Assembly (NCBI GenBank): GCA_002682825.1 | Contig: NOKP01000021.1 | Span: forward strand, 620,001-684,000 | Reading direction: 5' to 3' | From: Neonectria sp. B-13 | Lineage: Eukaryota > Ascomycota > Sordariomycetes > Hypocreales > Nectriaceae | Length of the DNA stretch: 64,000 bases | Part shown: positions 32,046-43,026 of the stretch, piece after piece | Layout of the letters: every line of letters starts with the position of its first letter | How positions within the stretch are numbered: the first letter of the stretch is position 1 | Translations under genes and position numbers: made by a program | The notes under the pieces: model-generated | Database searches by the model: none | What the model was told of the DNA's origin: nothing | Seen by the model: the letters and a program-made list of their open reading frames with translations, nothing else

Positions 32046-33596
32046 TCAGGACAACCGAGGCCCCAGAAGTCGGCTTCTAAGTGTCCCTAATCCAACTCCG
32101 CCTTCACCTGCCTTCATAGTCATCAATACTTCGTCTCCATCCTCAAGCCAGGTTACTTTTTCCCTTTCACAATCTCCTACAGCAAGCTTTCCACCCTCCG
32201 TTAGCTCAAAGAGACAGCCTAATGTGCGAAGGGAGTGAGAGTCGCCCTGCATATTATCAGCAAAAACGGCAAATACAGGCTGTAAGATCACGTAAAAATA
32301 CCGGGGATGATATCGTTCCGGTCCCGATGAGATCACCAGTCCGCAGTCCGCAGCCGGATGATGCCAGGTGCGCGAGCATTTGGCCAGGTGACCAACGAAG
32401 ATCGCGCAGATTTGACCGCGACGTCAACAGAGGTTGGCTCGCTGAGCTCGGCCCTGGCCACTGTCAGTGATCTATGTTGGCCCCGAAGCCATCCTAGAGA
32501 CATACTATACACGGATACTTCTATCTGCATATTCCACGTAGACTTGGAGTCCGCATGGCGTAGGTGGGCAGCCTGGGTCGAGCCCCCGGTTGTCAGCTCG
32601 GCTGCCGAGGATGCGCACCTAGCATTTCGCAGGGCATCGAGAGTAACGACCCAGGGAGATATACTGGTGGCAAACGCCTTGCTGTTAAACGGCCCAAGAG
32701 GCGTCATCTCAGCGAATTGGGCATCTCTCGCGGACCAGTCGTTGAGGATGACAAACCCGAAAATATGGTCCTCAGCCTCGTCAGCCGTTATAGTCTCACC
32801 GTCGGGAACAGGTTTTGATATGAAAACACCCATTTCCGCTTCGTAATCCATCTGGCGACTAGGGGCGAAGGTGTACCTGCTAGTTTCCCCGGTAGGGATG
32901 ATTCCTCGCGGCCGATGAATAGGCTTGTCAGAAACAATGACAGAGGATGCTCGACTGTTGTAGCCTAGTGGCATGGCGTAATGGCCTGGGGGCGCTTTTG
33001 CCCCTGAAAGCCTGCTGCACTGTTATCAGGTCAGTTCAACGCCCTTGGGAGGTAAATATGGCTTGTAAAGCTACGTGCGTTCTTGACGTGGACATCGGCG
33101 CACATAAAGTCCGTGAATCCACCTATAGTGAATGGAAGGTGCATACTCGCGTCCTTCATAGCAACAACGACATCCGTCTCGAAGGGACCGTCCTCAAATA
33201 GGGGGGAACGTGGATCTCCCAGCCAGTCGATAATGGTCTGACGTACACGCCGGCGCGTCAGGGCGGCAAGGCTGGCAAATTTGTTGAGGGTTTCTTGTCC
33301 AAATATGGAATCGGGAGCATGGCTATCCTGGTCGCCGATCAGGCACGCGTCAAGCCAGCCACATCGCTCAAGGATTGAGAGATCAAGTATGGCTTCACCG
33401 ATAGCGACCCCAACACGCCTATGTGGCTGCGGGACATGGCATTGTTAGTTTATCGTATATTTACATACAACAACAACCGACAAGCTGTGTGATGTTCCAT
33501 ATGACATACCTGTTGTGAGGTGCTAAATACTCCAAAGGGTATGTTGTCGCGTGTGAATGGACTGCTATGCGGGACTTTAATTGGCCAGGGACTCAT
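32046..33596 (-). CDS. Fumarylacetoacetase (fumarylacetoacetate hydrolase family)
   Basis: Five exons: 33596-33510, 33426-33075, 33003-32519, 32460-32302 and 32246-32046, giving 427 residues, close to the 420 usual for eukaryotic fumarylacetoacetase. The N-terminal SH3-like part contains NIPFGVFST and RVGVAIGEAILDLS. In the catalytic domain the acid/histidine pair sits in DFMCADVH. GYNSRASSVIVS, the metal-binding acids in DYEAEMGVF, LNDWSARDAQ, the lysine in GPFNSKAFATSISPWVV, GLRTGDLIGTGTISSP and the glutamate in GCLFELTEGG are all present. Known members hydrolyse fumarylacetoacetate to fumarate and acetoacetate, the last step of tyrosine/homogentisate breakdown, in the cytosol. No homogentisate dioxygenase or isomerase gene lies in the window, so this copy may serve another ring-cleavage route or be a second copy. 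It shares a 417-base promoter with the cupin gene. Confidence 0.92.
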
Positions 33597-33822
33597 TCTA
33601 AGCGCAGCTTGAAGCGATTTGGTCGTTTTTAGATACTTCGCTGTTGAGTGACCGCGGTGACCCTTGCACTTTGGGTACTATGAATGTCAGTTGGGCCATC
33701 TATCCCCCCGAGATCCCTGATGACTTTAACGTGGTCAAAGAGAGCCCCTGAATCCAATCATCCTCTGGCCAATGTATACGGCCCGAAGCTGAGTTACACA
33801 GTCGGGGCGGGGCTGTACTCGG

Positions 33823-33837
33823 TCCGACCAAGTCGGA
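33823..33837. promoter_or_regulatory. CCG-N7-CGG palindrome in the FAH/cupin divergent promoter
   Basis: TCCGAC-CAA-GTCGGA is a perfect 6-base inverted repeat with a 3-base centre, giving CCG(N7)CGG, the form of site used by dimeric Zn2Cys6 regulators. It lies 227 bases before the fumarylacetoacetase start and 177 before the cupin start. Three Zn2Cys6 genes occur in this window; which one, if any, binds here is not known. Confidence 0.5.
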
Positions 33838-34013
33838 GCGAATTAGTGGCTCGATTAGTTAAAGCTAATAGACCACCCCATACGTTGAAATACAAGAACC
33901 ACACCCTCTTATGCTTCCTTGGTTTTATTAGCCCCTGTATTTTTTATCTCTTTTCTGTGTCGTTCAATCTCTCACAACTCCATTCAAGCCATCAACTCTC
34001 ATCCTTTACTACA

Positions 34014-34589
34014 ATGACATTATCAGAACGTAAAGGGTCCAGCAACCCGCTGCCCCAGCAGCGCCGTTTTATCACGACGCATAGTCCAGATGGCAAAGCA
34101 GTCTACTCAACACAACTCCCAGAGCCTGTCGACTTCTGGCCTGTTGGGCCTGAAGATGACCCTGCCGCCTTCGGTCTTGGCTATGCCACTTCGTCAGTTC
34201 CAGTGCGCCTGACCAACAACCAGGATCTTGCCGAAATGACGTCCAGCTACAACAAACGCAGGCAAAGCGGCCTTGTCAAACAGGGGGGCAGCATCTTACG
34301 ATATGTCAACTACCCGCCCAAAGCCAGATCGCCAATGCATCGCACTGTCAGCTGTGACTTTGCTATAGTCCTCTTCGGGGAGATGGAGTGCCTGTTAGAT
34401 TCAGGCGAAACACGGCTTCTCAAGGTTGGGGATATTTTAGTCCAGCGAGGCACTATGCATCAATGGATTAACCATGATCAGTCCTGGGCTAGGATGTTGT
34501 ATATTCTACTAGACGCGTCATTACTAGTGGATGGGAAGATGCTTGTAGAGGACCTTGGCGATATGCAAGGCGTACCAGCTTCACGTTAA
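34014..34589 (+). CDS. Single-domain cupin protein
   Basis: An intronless frame of 191 residues. The start is the ATG of MTLSERKGSS after a pyrimidine-rich leader; the longer upstream frame extension reads as untranslated DNA. The C-terminal half is a cupin barrel. Motif 1 is degenerate (SPMHRTVSCDFAIVLFGEMEC, with one of the usual H-x-H pair lost). Motif 2 is well kept (VGDILVQRGTMHQWIN, with the conserved His and Asn). Such proteins in fungi are variously dioxygenases, isomerases or binding proteins, and a partly missing metal triad makes catalysis uncertain. It is transcribed away from fumarylacetoacetase, so a shared pathway, such as breakdown of an aromatic or branched acid, is plausible but inferred. 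Confidence 0.82.
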   Translation: MTLSERKGSSNPLPQQRRFITTHSPDGKAVYSTQLPEPVDFWPVGPEDDPAAFGLGYATSSVPVRLTNNQDLAEMTSSYNKRRQSGLVKQGGSILRYVNYPPKARSPMHRTVSCDFAIVLFGEMECLLDSGETRLLKVGDILVQRGTMHQWINHDQSWARMLYILLDASLLVDGKMLVEDLGDMQGVPASR

Positions 34590-36106
34590 ATTAAGGTCTG
34601 TTTTGTGATAACTCCAAGGCTGCATACTCGGCCTTGTTAGTAGATAGAAGAATAGTGCTTTAAGTACTTAACGGTTTTCCCTAATAGCCTGGCTTAATAT
34701 AATTGAAAGTAGGTATATTACTCACACACCGCAAAAGAGACTTTCGGTGACCCTGAAGGTGAGATGGACGTGAAGAAGAACGCTGTGGCAGAGGGCGATA
34801 CTGCGTTTCATGTGTTACAGGATAACGAGTTGGGTGATACGTTTGTCACATTGATCGACAAGGACACCGAGGGGGAAAATGATGAGAGCCCTGAGGGACC
34901 GAAAGGAGATGATTGAGAGTGTCTTTTTCGTGGATCTATCTCATTGAACTTGTCCTAGTCTCACCCCATACCGCCTACTCTACGTTTCTCCGCGTCTCGG
35001 GGAGAAACCCCTTGACATGTACTCTCCCGGTCTGCAAATCTCGCAAAGCGTCCACGCTTGATGATGGCCATAGGATCAATCTCGGTTGCACACAATCGTA
35101 TTCCCCATTTGGCCTCACCAACGCCTTGAATATTGCGTCCATCTTACCGAGGATATAAGTCCTTGCCTAAGTTTCACAGTTATTAGTCATACTCTCTATT
35201 CCTACAAGTCTATGCGACACTGAAAACTCACATTGTAGAGGCTGCTCCCGCCTGCCTAATGACCGAATGAGGAGGAGAGAGTCGTGGCATAGATTGCTCG
35301 TTACGATTGCCTAGTTCACCGGAGTCCAATTTATCGAAGAACGCACGATCAATATCACCTTTGTTAAGGGGTAGCTGCTTGTGTGTCTGAAGTACCCAGA
35401 GAGTACGACCGGACCTTCTGGTCTCAGCACCTGGAATAGCCTCAAGCATATCAATTCATTGCACTCAAATTTACAATTAAGCGATTAGAAAACTTGAGCT
35501 CATAACGGACTCCCATTTGAGTCCATGCAATAGCAATCATGGCGCTGCGTGGTGTCGTTGAATGGTGTCGCTACCAGTGTCCTTGGAGTCTTTCGGTAAG
35601 ACAGATCAAAAGAACAGAATAATCTTAGAAAACAAAGGGATGGGCTATTTCAGCCACAGAGGGAATAACCCCCTATATATACGACGTGATTAGTACCTTC
35701 TATTCTATTCCTTTCCGTGAATGCGTTTAAATAGCTGTTGTGATCTTGGTATCTCGTCTAGATGATATTCATACGGACGATCAAAAGCAATTTAGGGCTC
35801 GACTTCCGAGTTTGACGTGCTAGGTTCCCAGTATTGGGAAGCCTCGAGAGGACAGCACTTTATGATGTCGTTGGCATTATGAGGTTGGGGTAAAACGTCC
35901 GGACACTCACATCGGAAGAATCACAAGTCGGTGTGGCCTTTATTCTCGCAATAACATCTAACTTCAGCTCGAAAGAGCATTGAGCTAACTAGTAATTTCA
36001 TTATGTTTGACCTGTTGCTGCAAGACTTCGAACCACGCTGCACCCGTTTTGCTAAGTTACTCATAGCCTGATAGCTTTCCTCAGCAAGAAACCGAGGATC
36101 CTGCCA
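34590..36106. other. 1.5 kb without a firm gene; short acidic coding-like remnant
   Basis: Within it, the + frame 34764-34916 (MDVKKNAVAEGDTAFH..., acidic, ending in EGPKGDD before TGA) has the look of the last exon of a lost gene. A minus-strand frame at 35228-35449 is also open for 73 codons. Neither has a recognisable family. The rest is A/T-richer spacer. Confidence 0.4.
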
Positions 36107-37809
36107 CTAAGATACAAACAGCCATTTTGTCGACTCCCAGCCCTTCTTTTTCTGCATCCTGACCCCAAATCCTGCACCATTCTTCTCCGGCTTGGCTGCC
36201 GCTTCAGAGAAGCTGCATTTATTCATGACGGGGGCCTTGAAATCAGAGGTGTCGTCAAGTGGGAGAATGTCAAAGCCCAAGAGTAGAGAGGCCACAAAGC
36301 CCAGGTTCTCAGCGAAAGCAAAATTGCGCCCGGGGCAGAGATTTCGTCCGCCGCCAAAGGGAATAAACGCTGACCGCTTCGTCTTTTCAGACTGGCTATT
36401 CTCTTTCTCGATAAATCTTGCAGGGTCGAATTCATGGACGTCTTCGCCCCAGATATCATTCCTGGTATGGAGAAGACCGGCGGACATTTGCACATTGAGA
36501 CCCTTTTTCAGAAGATACGAGTTACCCTTGGCGTCCGAGATTGTGGTGTCTTCCAATACCCTGCGGTTCCCCACAGCTTGGTTGGAGAGTCGAATGGCCT
36601 CACGGTAACAGCTGACGAGCAATGGGCACTTCTGGTCTAACGTGGTGATATCAATGGTCACCTCGTTGTCGGCGCCATGTTGTGCCATCGGCGACACTTC
36701 TTCTACCAGCCGCAGGACAAGGCCAGGCCGGGTGAAGATCTGGGCCATGAACCAAAACAGCGTGGGGATGGTGTTGGCCGTCGCGACGTGCAGCAAGGCA
36801 AGCTCAAAATAGCCGACCTCTGAGTTGGGAATGTCGTAACTGCGGAGAACGTCTGCTCGGCTCTTCACGATCTGGGCTGCATTCTCATGGCGATCCTTTA
36901 GTGCACCGTAGTATTCTCCTAGGGCAGCTTGAAGTCTGGCTCTTGCGTTGTAAGGTGTTCGTGCTGTTATGGCCGGGAAAACGTTGAGCATTAGCATGGG
37001 TAGGCCGCCCTCAAAGGCCCTGGCGAGTGGTCAGTTTCTAGTTCGACTCTGGTTAAAGATAAAAAATAGTTCTTACCAGAGATCCTCAATCAAGCTGGGA
37101 TGTTCCCTGATGGGGTTGTCAGGCCCGTATAGGGCTTCTGTGGTTGCCAGGGTCATCAAGTCTCGCACCCAAAGATAGAGATTTGGGACTTCCAAGGCCT
37201 TGCCGCCTCCACCAATGCCATATAGCTGCCCCGAAACATAGTTTAGAGCGCTGGCGTTCATTCGATGTAGATGTGCACCCGCCATCGCCGGGTGGATCGA
37301 GGCAAAGAAGTCGGGTACGAGATTGGTTTCCCGGACAATCTTGAATGTCTCATTTGTGAACCCGAGCTCCCTCTGCGCAAACTCTACCGCAAATGGCTCG
37401 AAGGATAGATTTTTATTGCGATATGCAGATTGAACTATCGCCGGGTCGAATATGACATATAGTTTTCCGTTAAGGATGGGCAGAGTCGCAATCTGCTTAC
37501 GCGTGGCGTCGCTAAGCACTTTGTGTCAGCTCAGGGCTTCTCATTATTTCTTCCGCCTCGCACTTACTAGAGGATGTTCAGGTAGCCTCCCTGGTGCCTC
37601 ATGAGCCCAATCAAATGTCCAATGACAGGAATGCTAGATTTAAGCGGAGGGGGCTCGCGGCCGTCGGTGGACGGAGAAAAGAACCTGTGCAATAGAATCG
37701 TCGACACGAGCAAAGCAATAACCGTCAAGTAGCCTGTTTTCGACTGCTTGAAGTCGTCCGCCAGAAAGGCGAGGAAGCCCTGCGACGCTGATGTGACGTT
37801 CCCTGCCAT
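36107..37809 (-). CDS. Cytochrome P450 monooxygenase
   Basis: Exons 37809-37568, 37511-37077 and 37019-36107 give 529 residues. The start ATG (MAGNVTSASQGFLAFL) precedes a single membrane anchor (TGYLTVIALLVSTILLHRFF), the usual layout of endoplasmic-reticulum P450s. A Pro-rich hinge PPLKSSIPVIGHLIGLM follows. The I-helix region is LLHVATANTIPTLFWF, lacking the usual A-G-x-x-T but matching the CYP7/CYP8-like group (sterol 7-hydroxylase or prostacyclin synthase type) in overall style. The K-helix is EAIR, and the heme loop FGGGRNLCPGRNFA has the thiolate Cys. Introns 1 and 2 are 56 and 57 nt; the first acceptor is GCTTAG, chosen because it preserves the frame. The neighbouring dehydrogenase and fumarylacetoacetase suggest a catabolic or biosynthetic neighbourhood. 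The substrate is unknown. Confidence 0.9.
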
Positions 37810-38531
37810 GGCTTCGGATACAGACACGGCTGTCTGTGTCGAGGGTGATGCAGCAACGGGTTTGGTTGGCCAAGGTCGGTCAATGGACTTGAAAGGTGGT
37901 TGAGGATGAGTACCGGTACACCCAAGTTTGCAGAGAAAGGAGATACAAAGTAAGTCGCGGGGGATTGGGAGAGGAGGGTGAGCCATCCGTCAGATGGATT
38001 GGAACCTGTCAATGATGGTGAGGTAAGATTTTAGCGCCATGATGCACCCTTGTCTACGACACTTATTTTTGGTGATTGATTAGAAAGCACTAGAGTCGAT
38101 TCGTCACTTTGTTTTCAGGGCTTGTCTCACTCCTTGATCGTGCTGGCTCCAGACTTCGTTAGCTCTCCTTTGGTCGACACACGCAGCATATTCACCAAAT
38201 GGCTGCTCTATAACCGGTGATGGAGGTTAGCTGATCTTCCCCGGTCACCTTCTAGCCTGTGTCTCAGAGCCAATTACTCAAGTGGGTCTCTCTACTGAAG
38301 CTAACCAGCATACAATTCAAGTAGGAAGGATCACAGGTTGGATGATCGCTGCCATTCTTCGAGGTTTGTTAAAATCACGGAACAGGCGGAACAGTACGTA
38401 AAACCATCTCAGATTTATCTCAATGGAAGTGCTGTTACTAAATATGCATCATCCCACGCTTACCATGTAGCTATCGACAATTCCTTGACTCTTCCTCTTT
38501 CCATAGCCCCCTCAAGCAATAAGTTCCCAAC
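37810..38531. other. Spacer upstream of the P450, nothing recognised
   Basis: Upstream DNA of the P450 and 3' flank of the Gfo/Idh dehydrogenase gene. Confidence 0.55.
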
Positions 38532-39694
38532 TCAAAGAAGTTCTCCCTTTTCGTTAAACTTGACCACTTCTCCAGAGAGGAGAGCCTGCTGAAGAGCCCT
38601 TCCGATGTGCATCACCATCAAACCCCCTTCCATTGGAAGTGGTACAGGCTTGTCGTTGAGCACACTGTCGGTAAACTCATTGGCCTCCAGGGCAAAGGCG
38701 TCCTCGAACCTCTGCCAGTACTCGGGCTGGACCTCATGGCGCATTCCCAGCTTATCTGCAATGACGACATTGTTGGCTTTGGGGATGACGTTGACCATCA
38801 CCTTGCCGGTCTTTCCTGTGATTTCAGTGCACACGTCGTGGCCATGGGCCTGCGTTCGAGAACAGTAGAAGTAGGCAATCTTCCCGCCCCAGAACTCGAC
38901 AATGCCAACAGCATTGTCGACATCGTTCAACTCCTTGAGTTCCGGATGGTGCTGAATGGTACCAGCTGCCCAGCAGGCCTTGGGCAGAGGATTACCCAGA
39001 TACCAGAGTGACAGATCAATATCGTGGATAGCGCAGTCGACGAAGATGCCGCCATTTCGGGCAGCATACCGAACAAAGAATCCAGTTTCGTCGCGAAGAT
39101 CACAGGTGTTGGATCGCACCATGAATGGTTCGCCAATGGCCTTGTTGTTCAAGATCTTGTCGGCAGCATCACGGTAGGATGCGTCGAAGCGGCGAGAGAA
39201 GCCGGCCATAACCTTGAGGTTAGGCTTCTGCTTGGCAGCATCAACCACCGACTGGGCCTGTTTCGGAATGAATTAGCATGGAAATGACGAAAATCGTGGT
39301 AAGGCACCATACCTCCGCCATATCCGTACTCAACGGCTTTTCACACAAGACATGGAGGTCTTTGGCAATTGCAAGCAGAGATTGGCTTGCGTGCACATCA
39401 GTGCTGGTTGATACCCAAACAGCCTGAAGCCCGGGATGATTCAGCATGTCCTCGTAATTGCTGTAAACAGAGATGCCGAAGTTCTTGTACTCGGGGTTCT
39501 CTTCAGCCCATGTAACCTCCTGGTCCAAAGAGCTGCACACTGCTACTACTCGAGCATGGGGTACTCGGTACAGTAGAGTGTGGACATGTCGCTTCCCCTG
39601 TTGTATCTTGGTCAGACCTGGTACTTGGGTAAGGGTGACAGGTGCTTACCATACGGCCAAGGCCGACGACAGCGATGTTGAGTGGTTGAGACAT
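38532..39694 (-). CDS. Gfo/Idh/MocA-family NAD(P)-dependent oxidoreductase (myo-inositol dehydrogenase-like)
   Basis: Exons 39694-39650, 39597-39313 and 39257-38532 give 351 residues, normal for the family. The Rossmann fold opens the protein (MSQPLNIAVVGLGRM, across the first splice to GKRHVHTLLYRV). The family signature CEKPLSTDMAE is at about residues 100-110. The C-terminal alpha/beta domain has GFSRRFDASYRDA and the active-site GIFVDCAIHDIDLSLWYLG (the Asp/His pair). Introns are 52 and 55 nt with GTAAGC and GTATGG donors. Members oxidise sugars or polyols such as inositol, or reduce related ketones, with NAD(P). Inositol 2-dehydrogenase-type activity is the best single guess, but substrate assignment from sequence is unreliable in this family. 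It is on the same strand as the P450 and 722 bases upstream of it. Confidence 0.9.
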
Positions 39695-40428
39695 AATACC
39701 TGGGATGACTTGAGGATGATGAAGCTAAGAGCTGATGATTGTGATCAATTCTCAACTCTCGAAGGAAGAGACGATGGTTCTTATACGTACAGAAGATGTC
39801 AAAGACCCGTAACGATCGACGAAAGAGGGAATTTCCAAAACAATGGGCTCTCTTTCTTTTCTTTCCTCAAAGTGATCATTTCGGAAGGTTCTATGCTTCA
39901 TGGTAACATCCCGGCGGTACATGCAGAATCGAGCGGAGGCAACTCACGTTCGATTCAACTAATTGCCTATTTTGGGTAGTCTCCATAACTCGGGGGAATC
40001 TCCACCAAGCGGACGCCGTCAAAGGTCGTTGATAGCTGCCCAAGTAGGAGACCGTTGTGAAAATGCGGGGAACACCAGGAGGAACTACTAACCTGATATA
40101 GCAGCTACCCCCGAAAGACTCCTGTAAATCTCAGACATCGATTCTTGAACGTGGCAAGACCCAAAAGAGTTGCGGACCTTGTGGATTGAGGGGCCACGGT
40201 AAGCTGTGCATCAAAAACTCGGGTTCGGTTGGTTGGAGACGCTGCCTGAGATTGTGAACGAGCTGGTCAAAGTTGAACACAGCATGCCCCCCTCATTGTC
40301 AGGGAATTAGACTATGTCACAACATGGTCAAACTTGGTGACTAGATGTGCGATATTTGGGGCAATTACTTGTGAATATATTATAATAAAGTATACAAGTC
40401 CCCGAGCGATCCCCTGTTTCACTAATCA
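39695..40428. other. Spacer, nothing recognised
   Basis: Holds the promoter of the Gfo/Idh gene and the 3' flank of Zn2Cys6 factor 2. Confidence 0.55.
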
Positions 40429-42516
40429 CTATCTGAACAGTTGCAATGCCTTGGGAACTGGCCAGGCGCGTTTGTCCTTGAACCTTTGCACAATGCCTTT
40501 CAAAGCCTCCCGGTCCCACGGGTCAGTAAAATAACTGCCATAGAGCTGTATGGCAATAGCCGCATTGACCATGGCCGGTGGTGTCGCGGGATGTTGTAAG
40601 GCGATGCCACAAACGTCAAGAACTAGGGAGCGAACTTTACCCTCTGCTTCCCGATAGGCCAGACGTACATCGGTGTCACCTCTTCTATCTGAAGTCAACA
40701 AACATACAAGTGCAGTCAGGTTGTAAAGATGTACCCAAGGAGTGGCGACTCGGCGATTAAAATCATCTTGGCAACCATGAGGTGTTGCATACCGGTGAGT
40801 GCCATTGTTGATGCGTACCAAATCGCCGGGAATACTTCACCATTTGCTCTATCAGGCGGTCGAGATAGAATTGGCGAGAGCTGACCGGCAACATGTTGCT
40901 CAAGGTACGCTTCCTGTTCCTTCAATCGTTCTGTGGAGTCGTCAGCTATTAAGACCAAATACCACATCTCAACGCAATATATTTCAACTCACGCCATTCG
41001 GCTTCCGATTTATCGTCGAAGTGCCACTTGGCCACCTGGTTTGTGTGAATCACCAGTTTGTTTTCTGGTGAGATATCGGCCCATTCCACTGGGGGCTCCA
41101 CCATCTGCGGAGAGTAGCCTTTGCGAAGGGCAAAATATACTTCTTGCCTCAATGCAATCCAATAAGAAGCATTTAGAAGGTCCAGGCGTTTGACGAGATC
41201 CCTCGAATTTGAACTCCTAAGCACCGTATTAAGAATGGCCAGGAAATTGACCCGTCCGTAGATACGAGTGCTACTGTCGGCGGTGTCTTCGTCGTCTTCG
41301 TCATCGTCCATTTCCTCAAACTGGCGTAGAATCACTGCTGTCGTGACGATCAATTCCCGAGTCTCCTCATCCCGAGTTTCATGAAACTCTTTCAGAACGG
41401 GAATGCATTTTAGCATGTACTCAACGGCAGTGTCTGGGGTCAAGTTGGGAAGCAGTTGGCCGTGATAAACGATTCCCTTTGGTGTCTTCAACTCTGGAAG
41501 ACGACAGAGATGGCGCGCCGAGACAGCGAAGATAGCAAATCGCAAGGGTGGGTAGCTTCTTGCCCGCTCCGGAACAAGGAGCTGGAACCGACTCCGGTGG
41601 TCGCAGATGTCGAACTTGAATCGTGAGCAAAGACGTCACCCTAGACGTGTGGGGGATTGGAGCCTTACCCAATGCGCAAGTTCATTCACATAGTACCTCA
41701 GCAGACACGCTTCTTGGATAGCCTCCAGGGCTTGATCATTGTCTGGCTTTGGTTCGAGGTCGTTTAACAAGCCACCCCAAGAAGGGCCTCGTTGTGATAA
41801 TACCGGAAGAACTGGGGAGGCGCTATTGTGGTAATCGGCTTGGTGATCTGGAATTATTTGATTCAGAACTAGGGGCGGACTCGCACCGCCGGCATCTTCT
41901 GAAGCCAATGAGACGAGAGCAGCGCTGTTTGGAGTTGTGGGGAAGACAGCAACTTGGGGAGACTTCAGTCCCGTTGATGGTTCAATATCAGTCTGGTTCA
42001 CATCCTTTCTAGATTTCTCCACGCCGGCTTCAATTTCTGGGGCAATCCTTTGGGCTGGGCCTTGAGGAGTCGTGTGTAGTCGAACTGGGAATTGTAAGAC
42101 CAAGCTTGGGGGAACCAGGAAAGGGCTTGCTTTCAGAACCAACTTACACTCTCTAGCATTGCTATTCACCCAATTTTGAGCTTCAGGAAACTGAGCATCA
42201 TATTTGGCGGATGAGCCGTGACGAAACGGCCGTTTTCTCCCCGGACGAACGCATTGCAGACTCTTGTTGCGACATCGACGACACTGCAGAGTATCTTCAT
42301 CGCCTACGCCGCTCATTCAACAGACACAGCATGTCAGTTATCTTTAGGTTCCAGGCATTAGGGGCTAGAACAGTAAATGTTTTCACCGCGACGTACATCT
42401 TAGGTGCTTGCCTTGAGAGGACAAAGCCGATGTTAGTAAGCTGATGTAGTGCAGTCTCGGGCAAGGCAATTGGCCGTACCTTTGCATTCCGAGCAGGGAT
42501 TCCTCAAAGAAGGCAT
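40429..42516 (-). CDS. Zn2Cys6 transcription factor (2), ARCA-like regulatory domain
   Basis: Seven exons: 42516-42480, 42411-42387, 42311-42148, 42084-41669, 41614-40993, 40930-40735 and 40684-40429, giving 571 residues. The zinc cluster is spread over the first three exons, including a 25-nt exon: CSECKGKHLRC, then TSR, then GVGDEDTLQCRRCRNKSLQC, giving C-x2-C-x6-C-x12-C-x2-C-x6-C. The middle domain has ACLLRYYVNELAHW|FDICDHR (spliced), VPERARSYPPLRFAIFAVSA and EYMLKCIPVL. These are typical of the fungal transcription-factor-2 domain of arginine-catabolism-regulator-like proteins. Exons 5-7 carry the helical C-terminal part, ending QRFKDKRAWPVPKALQLFR. The last intron (40734-40685) has a less certain acceptor. 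It sits between the dehydrogenase and the TupA-like gene; its targets are unknown. Confidence 0.85.
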
Positions 42517-43026
42517 CTTCTGTGTATAAGCAGGTGAGTTTGGGTATCTTCACCACAGGCAGCCAGTCACAACTGCAGAGTGGTGAAGGGTTTGAGGAGG
42601 AGTCAGCGAACGAAGTCGAACATGCGGGGCAGCCACTGGGGACAATTATCTCCGGGTGCGGGGTCGGCGTCTCCTACCAAAAGCAGCATGGCCGGAATGG
42701 AACTTGCGGAGTGTAGGGTAGTTAAACTGATTTCGAGAATTGAATCCAATTGTTATTACACCGAGTCGTAGGTGAGAAAACTTGGTGATTTGGCTACCAC
42801 CCTACTGAAACTCTCAGCTTAAAGGCTACACATGCTACTGGTCTCAATTGGTAAACTCCCCTTCATCAACTTGCACATCTTTCATTAAACCCTGGAAAGA
42901 AACCCGCCCAAAACAAACATCGCTCTAATGCCAGCTAATGCCTTGCGAATATCCATTCAATCTATGAAAAAGAAGGAACAGTCAGCATCCGTTAAAGCTT
43001 CAACAATCAGCGTTCTAACCCAGTCA
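42517..43026. other. Spacer, nothing recognised
   Basis: About 510 bases between Zn2Cys6 factor 2 and the TupA-like gene. No coding resemblance. Confidence 0.55.

Noticed and set aside
33684..34013. N-terminal extension of the cupin frame
   Set aside because: The 110 extra codons cover the divergent promoter including the palindrome and a pyrimidine-rich leader. The ATG at 34014 starts the family-like part.
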